Source: Theristus sp. LFF4_11
Lineage: Eukaryota; Nematoda; Chromadorea; Monhysterida; Xyalidae
NCBI GenBank assembly: GCA_030248135.1
Contig: JASANC010004302.1
Location: forward strand, 1 to 64,000
Reading direction: 5' to 3'
DNA length: 64,000 nucleotides
The notes under the pieces were generated by a model that ran no database searches, was not told where the DNA came from, and worked only from the letters and a program-made list of their open reading frames with translations. Numbering within the stretch: the first letter of the stretch is position 1; each line of letters starts with the position of its first letter. The position numbers were made by a program, and so were the translations under genes. This document shows positions 58,320 to 64,000 of the stretch, in pieces.

Positions 58320-61300
58320 ATGGCGAGCACTTCGGGCGGCGCCTCCGCGAGTCACCAGTCGATGATACCAAGCGTCTCATCACAAATAGCGCAACCGCAC
58401 CCAAAGCCGAACAATTATCATAACGCCCTCGAATCCAGTTTCACCGGACGTTTCAACCGTTACAAGCGGACATTTCTGGAGTTTACCGCGAAATTACAGC
58501 CAACGAGAACGACAATTGGCATTGGATTGGTCGTCACGATTGGCGTTGTGACGGTGGCGCTTGCTACGGCGCTGTCGAATCGTTATTCTAGAGTGCCTAC
58601 TGAAATTGGTACAATTTTTGACGATTTTCATGCTGAAAAAGTGTCCGAACAGGTGTCCGGAATTTGGTGTCCGAACATTAGTGGACCCAAAACGTCGATT
58701 ATTATGGTGTTGCCTTGGCACACTTTTATCTCCGGGAGACCACGCGGAACACTCAGGCGGACAGACACACCGGACCGGACGCGTCGTCGGACGCCTTCTT
58801 GGCGTGTGTACTGAAACTTTGCTCGCTTTTGAGGAACAGCATGTCCATTTATCAAAGCGAAATCATGGGCAATAGTTTTTTTCCGAATCCGCAGTACAAA
58901 CCATCTTTGCCAGTTTTATGCCTCAAAACGGTCAAAAATATAAACAAAGTAGTCTTGATTGGAATCTTATTCAGTGTCACCAGGAAAACATGTACAAATG
59001 TAATCATTCAATTTGAACATTTTCTTTTTCAGTTGGCCCTTATCGTCCAAACGTTCGCGCCACAACACTCCCGAAAGGTATTTTTGACTAAAAATTAAAA
59101 AATGTCCAAAATAGTATCTCAACGTTTTATCTCCAATTAAAATATCCAAATTTGTACTACCACCGTGCATATTTAAAAAACACCAAGAAAAAATGTCCGA
59201 ACAAGTGTCCGCTTTCCAGTCTGCCGGCGTGTCCCGCGGCGCGGTATCCGCGGTTCGAAAAAATAAAAGTGCCCCAAAACATGCTGTTGCCGAATACTAT
59301 TCATTACATCCGAAACACCCCACACACAGAGGACACCCGAGCAGACAAGACATCGGACACCTGTTTGGACACTCTTTAGGCGTTATTGTTTTGGTTTCTG
59401 TCAGATTGGACAGATCTAGAAAATGCGATATTGGATATAAGACCAGATAACAAGACTGATTACCATTAACAGCGCATCTTCAATGCATCTATGCCATCAC
59501 ACATGATGAGTTCCGTGTGGATGTGCCCGCACTTTCTTGTTGCGCCCGCATTCCAGACCGCCGAGTGCAGTGTCAGAACGGTGCGGTGCTTCTGCCGACC
59601 GGCCGTTGCCACTGTCGACCGTTCACGGGCGGCCCGGACTGCGCGCAATACGAGTGCCTGAACAGCGGTTACTATGACACGTCGACGGGCAGGTGCAGAT
59701 GCCAGCGCAGCTGGGCGGGCGATCACTGTGAACTGAGTGAGTGCGCGGGTTTGGTGAAGACAGATTGTTTTTTTTGTTGTTTTGTAGTTCTGTGGTTCTG
59801 CTGTTTATTATGACTCGTTTTAATATTCTTAAAACGTTATAATTTCAGTTATCAATCAGTTCATATGATCACCAATGTCATGTTTCCGTTATCGTTTCGT
59901 TTTGTGGTTTTTTTTTGTGAATTGTATGCTAATACCTAATACAGGTACAGAATGGCCGATTAAACATGGCAGCTTTTTTCAGGGTGCAAAGAGCGCGCGA
60001 AATTTGAATGAAAGAAAAAAGACGTTCAGAAACCCAATTGTCTGTCAAATTTGACGACGATTGGGAATTATTTTGGCATTTTTTAAAAAGACAACTCCTA
60101 GTCTGCGACTGATCCCGCCTTGATGGAAAATACAAGGACTGCCTTATTTATTCGGCCATCCTGTAGGTAGTGTAGGTACATGTAAGATATTTTATGGATT
60201 CGTTTTTTATTTGTTTCCCTCAGTATACTTGTAGTCAATCGTGTTGCCTGTTTCTAGGTGCCTGCCCATCGCGCAACACCAATCCACCCTACACGGTTAG
60301 CAATCGAACACTGGCACTAGTGGTACAGTTAACGTTGGACGTTTCGTACGATTTACAAGAGATCCAGAAAAGCGTCCAAGATCTGGTCGGGGCCGTCGGG
60401 CAACCGCCGAGGATCGATCGATTCGTTCTGACGACGTTCGTTAATAATGGTTGGTTTGTTTTTGTTGGGATTTTTGGCGATTTTTTTTCAGCCAGGGCTA
60501 GCCCAGAAAAGCGTGGAGAACGCCGTCGAGCAGGTGCCCATCGAGGTTTTCTGTCATTAAGTGCCTATACAACCCTCGGCGGGGCTCGATCCCCCGAACG
60601 CACAGACAGGAGTCTGAAGCGCTACCATAAGGCCACGAGGGTGATGGTAAGATTGACTGACGAATCTTTTGTTCTTCTTTCAAAGCAAATGTATCATCTG
60701 AATTGTGTCACAGGCGAAAAAACTGTAAAACATGTGCAGTTTGTGAATTCTAAACTCTTGCATTTAAAAAGCAGGCTGATTGGTGTGTTGTACATCTAGC
60801 TGGTACACCCTGTAAATCGAGCGCTGCTTTTTTGGCACTTCGAACACACGGAGTTCGGTTTGGCACAGCAAGCACGCATATCACCTTCGAATCATCTGAC
60901 TCCCTACAATTTCGAGTTCGACTGTACTTGCAGACCACGCGCTCAACATCGACACTGCGAATGCGACGGCGTTCATTGACGAAGTGAAGCGTCTGACCAT
61001 CCGAGACACCGTGTCCCACTGCGGCACGCACGCAATCGACGCTCTAGTAATGGCGTTGCGTCATTGCGGGCGCGAGTCGTTGGTGTTCGTGTTCACGAGC
61101 GATCCGAACCCACGGCCGGATGCTGCGGTGCATCAGACGGCGTTTCTCACCGGACTGCTTCAGAGTGGCGTTCAGGTATGGTGTACTTGTTAAGACCTGT
61201 CACTTCCATGTCACGTGGAATAGAGAGTTGTCGGTGAACAGAGCAACAAGAAGATTGGAAATAGGTGCAATGAAAAAACATCATTTAGCAACAAATGGAG

Positions 61301-64000
61301 GCTTAGAAAGTTAAATTTAGCCGAAAAAAGAAACCACATACAGATTGAAACTAGTTTCCTATTACGTTCACAACAGCATTGAGTCGCAGATCTCAAAAGA
61401 AAAGATAATATATGTCCCGGTGTCCTGTCCGCTTGGGTGTCTCGCTCCTGTGGTGTCCTCAAAGTAGGGCACCAATCTTGGGCACCGCAACATCAATTCA
61501 GTGAGCGGTTAAGCGTATAACACCATCCCGTAAAATTTTACCTTTGGAAAGGGCACCAATATAAGCAAATTTTCTCAGTGTTGTTGGTTTCAAATACTCT
61601 ACGATTTTCGCGCCAAATTCCAGGTGAACTTTGTGATCACGCAGCAGTTCGCGTGCCCCTCGCCAGGACCGAACGAGCTGATTGCGAAGATTGTGGAATA
61701 CACGCTTGGTCAAACGTTCACATTACGCAAGAAATATGTGGCGGAGGTACGTGGGAAAATGCGGAAACGCGTTTTATGTTATGTTTGTAAAGATTCCTAT
61801 GCGTCAGAAACATTCAATACACGGTATTACAACTACGCATAGCGCATAGCTCGGGTCTCGGGCTGGTCAGTACGACAAGCCCCGGAGCCCAACACGCAAA
61901 TAATGACCAGCACAGACGGGTGTTATGTCTGTCTGAAACATCAGCGAAAAAGTAGGTACAAACCAGACGCGGAACAGAGATTTGTCTGCGTCGTTATCCA
62001 CAAGTTGTCCCGGTATGCTCGTTTGAACGTCTGACACACACAGGTGATGCGCAATTACATCCCATCGCTGTTCACCTCGCAAATGGTCACTCAATTCACC
62101 CGTGCCGACTGTCAGACCCCGCAGACGTTCGTCTTTCCGACCGACTGTGCCGCGGTGTCGTTCACCATTGCCGTTGGCGGCGAGTCGCCACAGTTGACGT
62201 TGGCGGCGCCGTCAGGTGGCGACAGTTGGGACGCCAATGAAATGGAAAATGTCCGAATGTGGTGTCCGGTGTTTGTATAGGTGTCCCGCACCCGTGCAGT
62301 GTCCTGTCACCCGGAAAATAAAAAGTAGCTTCGCATACGTAAAAAAGCCAACCGTGACAAGTTTTTGTTCTGGGACACCACTTTGGACATTTTTGTTTAG
62401 CGTGTTAACATATGTGCTTACATCTCTGAAGTAAAAAAATGAAATTTCTGGCCGTTTTTTACTAACCGTTCTTTATAAATGCTGCTCAAACCGCCAGATT
62501 TTAGCAGAAAAGTACCTGTGTCCCTCGAAATCTTTGTTCGGGAAAGCTTTTATTCTCCGGCCTCTTTAGTCTTTACCGCTCTGAGAAAACTAAAAAAGCT
62601 ACTAACTGAAAGAAAACTAAAACTAACAAAATAAAATCTAATGTGTTTTTTTATGTTCAGAAGTTTACAAGGAGCTCACGCATCACCATCACGAGCACTG
62701 CCCGGCAGATATAGTCTTCTTGGTTGAGGTGTCACGGCACGTCGGTCACGACGTTTTCGAAATGGTTAACATTTTGAAATTCTTTTTTGAAATCTTTTCA
62801 TTTTTATCGGACATGTTTTATTCATTTCTGACTGTGAAAACACGTTAGCAAATTGAAATAAATAAACAGTTTTGAACAATAGAAAACGGTTTTATAATTT
62901 ATGTGAAGAGAAACGACGCAAGTCACGAAATTCTCTACACTACTGTCGATTCTTGGCTGACTGCCCCTCTTCATCCAGTTGACTGAGATTTCGCTTCTAA
63001 ATTTTTTTGTCAAAGTTCGATAACTTTGGACACTTTTCTGCATGACAAACCACACGTTAAAAAAGGTGTCCGAACAGGTGTCCAGTGTCCTGACCGCCGG
63101 GTGTTTCGCGTGGTGTTCCTGAAAGGTGACAATACACCACACTCGGCGTTCTCTGGGCCATTTTTATTTCCGAGACGTACGGACACAACGCCGGACATCC
63201 GGGCGGACAGAATGCATCGGACACTTTTTTCGGGCGCTTTTTTAGTTTGCAGTAAGTATGATGACCCGGATGGCAAAGTTTGTCAGGTGAAACATCACAT
63301 CACAACGGTTGCTTCGAAGTTCACAATCTCCTCCAACGCCACCCGTTTTGCTCTGGCCCACTATTCTGCGCCTGATCTACGAACAAACACTCTATTTGGG
63401 CTGAACAACGGATTCACATCGATGGACTCGTTTTTGGAGGGGGTCACTCAGATGGACTTTGACGCGCTGAACTCAGAGAAACTCGATTTAGCGCAGTTGG
63501 TTTTTGTTTATTTTCGTTAAACTGCAAAATGTTTTGCTGTTTTGCAGCTATTGCAATGTCGCCGTTGTCAATTTTAAAATGAGTGAGGCATAATTGAAAA
63601 GTCATGCCAATTAATGAAATCTATTTGTTTTTTGTTTCTTTGGTTGTTCGGTTTTCTTTTTACTTCATAACTCTACTTTGCAATGTTTTGGGGTTGGTTG
63701 GATGTGAAGACAGACTTTTTTGATTGTGTTACACGCTAAAAAGGTGTCCGAAAAAGTGTCCGGTCCGGTGTCATGTTTGACTTGGTGTGTCCGACGCGGT
63801 GTCCGTGACCCGATACGCCGCGAGTGTTCTGTTGCCACTTTCATATTTCCTGAAGACCATGCGGAACAGGGTGTCGGACACTTGTTCGGATACCTTTTTC
63901 GGAGAGTGTCATGAACGTGTCCGAGAATATATGAACTTCACAAATAATCTTTCGAATAAAAGTTGTTTTTAGGGGTCTCGCATTAGCAAGGCGAGAATTT
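58320..64000 (+). CDS. Membrane-anchored EGF / vWA-like protein, IRG-7-like, truncated by the window
   Basis: Probably a cell-surface or secreted-domain protein of a nematode-enriched EGF/vWA class; function unknown. Exons: 58320-58608, 59033-59077, 59557-59736, 60258-60449, 60934-61175, 61624-61746, 62044-62215, 62661-62764, 63287-63499, in phase for 520 codons, then the gene continues past the edge. A cytosolic-looking N-terminus (1-62) precedes a single membrane span (about 65-86, GLVVTIGVVTVALATAL). EGF-like cysteines follow in CQNGAVLLPTGRCHC and CLNSGYYDTSTGRCRC (about 115-170). A vWA-like fold without a clear MIDAS (173-340) includes LVFVFTSDPNP. Residues 358-414 contain paired cysteines. 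A second vWA begins DIVFLVEVSRHVG with FTISSNATRFALAHYS. The start is the first ATG after stops; 5' exons cannot be excluded. Confidence 0.75.
58635..58800. mobile_element. Family C element, EGF/vWA intron 1
   Basis: AAGTGTCCGAACAGGTGTCC to CGTCGGACGCCTTCTT, with ACTTTTATCTCCGGGAGACC inside. Starts about 26 bp after the donor. Confidence 0.82.
59189..59382. mobile_element. Family C element, EGF/vWA intron 2
   Basis: AAAATGTCCGAACAAGTGTCC-type left end and CGGACACCTGTTTGGACACT right end. The centre has GCGTGTCCCGCGGCGCGG and AATAAAAGTGCC. Confidence 0.82.
59948..60163. mobile_element. Family D MITE with TA flanks, EGF/vWA intron 3
   Basis: Ends CAGAATGGCCGATTAAAC and TTTATTCGGCCATCCTG with TA at 59946-59947 and 60164-60165. 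Opposite orientation to the copy at 16783. Confidence 0.9.
60465..60655 (-). mobile_element. SINE1 copy 2, EGF/vWA intron 4
   Basis: The best-preserved copy. The minus strand shows ACCCTCG and CGAGGGT acceptor-like arms, GGCCTTATGGTAGCGC and TTCGGGGGATCGAGCCCC. Starts about 15-20 bp after the donor at 60450. Confidence 0.7.
60768..60924. mobile_element. Family A MITE abutting the acceptor of EGF/vWA exon 5
   Basis: Left arm GCAGGCTGATTGGTG. Right arm AATCATCTGACTCCCTACAA and TTCGAGTTCGACTG followed by TA (60925-60926). The acceptor CAG is only 5 bp further, at 60931-60933. Confidence 0.8.
62246..62397. mobile_element. Family C element, EGF/vWA intron 7
   Basis: AAAATGTCCGAATGTGGTGTCC to GGGACACCACTTTGGACATTTTT. 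The central ACCCGGAAAATAAAAAG matches the family. Confidence 0.75.
63058..63236. mobile_element. Family C element, EGF/vWA intron 8
   Basis: AAAAAGGTGTCCGAACAGG to ATCGGACACTTTTTTC with CCATTTTTATTTCCGAGACG inside. Ends about 50 bp before the acceptor of the next exon. Confidence 0.85.
63738..63906. mobile_element. Family C element, EGF/vWA intron 9
   Basis: AAAAGGTGTCCGAAAAAGTG to CTTGTTCGGATACCTTTTTC, with CACTTTCATATTTCCTGAAG and GACCATGCGGAACAGG inside. Confidence 0.85.

Overview
This window is eukaryotic nuclear DNA, most likely from a nematode or a close ecdysozoan relative. The genes are split into short exons by GT-AG introns of roughly 100 bp to 3.5 kb. They encode animal families: an E78-type nuclear receptor, astacin, EndoG, CNRIP1, an NNMT-like methyltransferase pair, a MADF-BESS protein and a family A GPCR. 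Nematode is an inference from the co-occurrence of E78/SEX-1-like, NAS-like astacin, ANMT-like and IRG-7-like genes. No spliced leader or rRNA is present to prove it. I rebuilt every gene by hand from exon phase, splice sites and family alignment. Most exon phases agree and each closed reading frame is divisible by three.

Layout: 0.5-3.9 kb (+) and 6.9-9.8 kb (+), two tandem NNMT/PNMT/TEMT-family methyltransferase paralogues. 12.4-13.7 kb (+), a CNRIP1 (cannabinoid receptor-interacting protein 1) orthologue. 14.7-24.1 kb (-), an 8-exon peptide-type GPCR whose introns hold a 149-bp satellite, a fold-back element and a 2.6-kb palindrome. 27.3-30.4 kb (-), mitochondrial endonuclease G. 31.9-35.3 kb (-), a MADF-BESS putative DNA-binding protein. 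38.0-48.9 kb (-), an 11-exon E78 (NR1E) nuclear receptor whose fourth intron hosts a miniature LTR retroelement with perfect structural hallmarks. 53.0-56.5 kb (-), a secreted astacin metalloprotease. 58.3 kb to the right edge (+), a membrane-anchored EGF/vWA protein, cut off by the window.

The gene families belong to unrelated pathways, so I see no functional cluster beyond the methyltransferase tandem pair. The dominant theme is architectural. Introns are stuffed with short non-autonomous elements: at least four inverted-repeat families (called A, B, C and D here) and two tRNA-derived SINE-like families. Several sit directly at splice junctions. In methyltransferase gene B the 5' splice site overlaps the TA target site of a family A element. 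In gene A an intron absent from its paralogue consists mostly of a SINE-like unit that is also placed next to a donor in the EGF/vWA gene. This suggests introner-like behaviour and is the most promising novel signal here, together with the miniature LTR element carrying an unrecognised 311-residue ORF.
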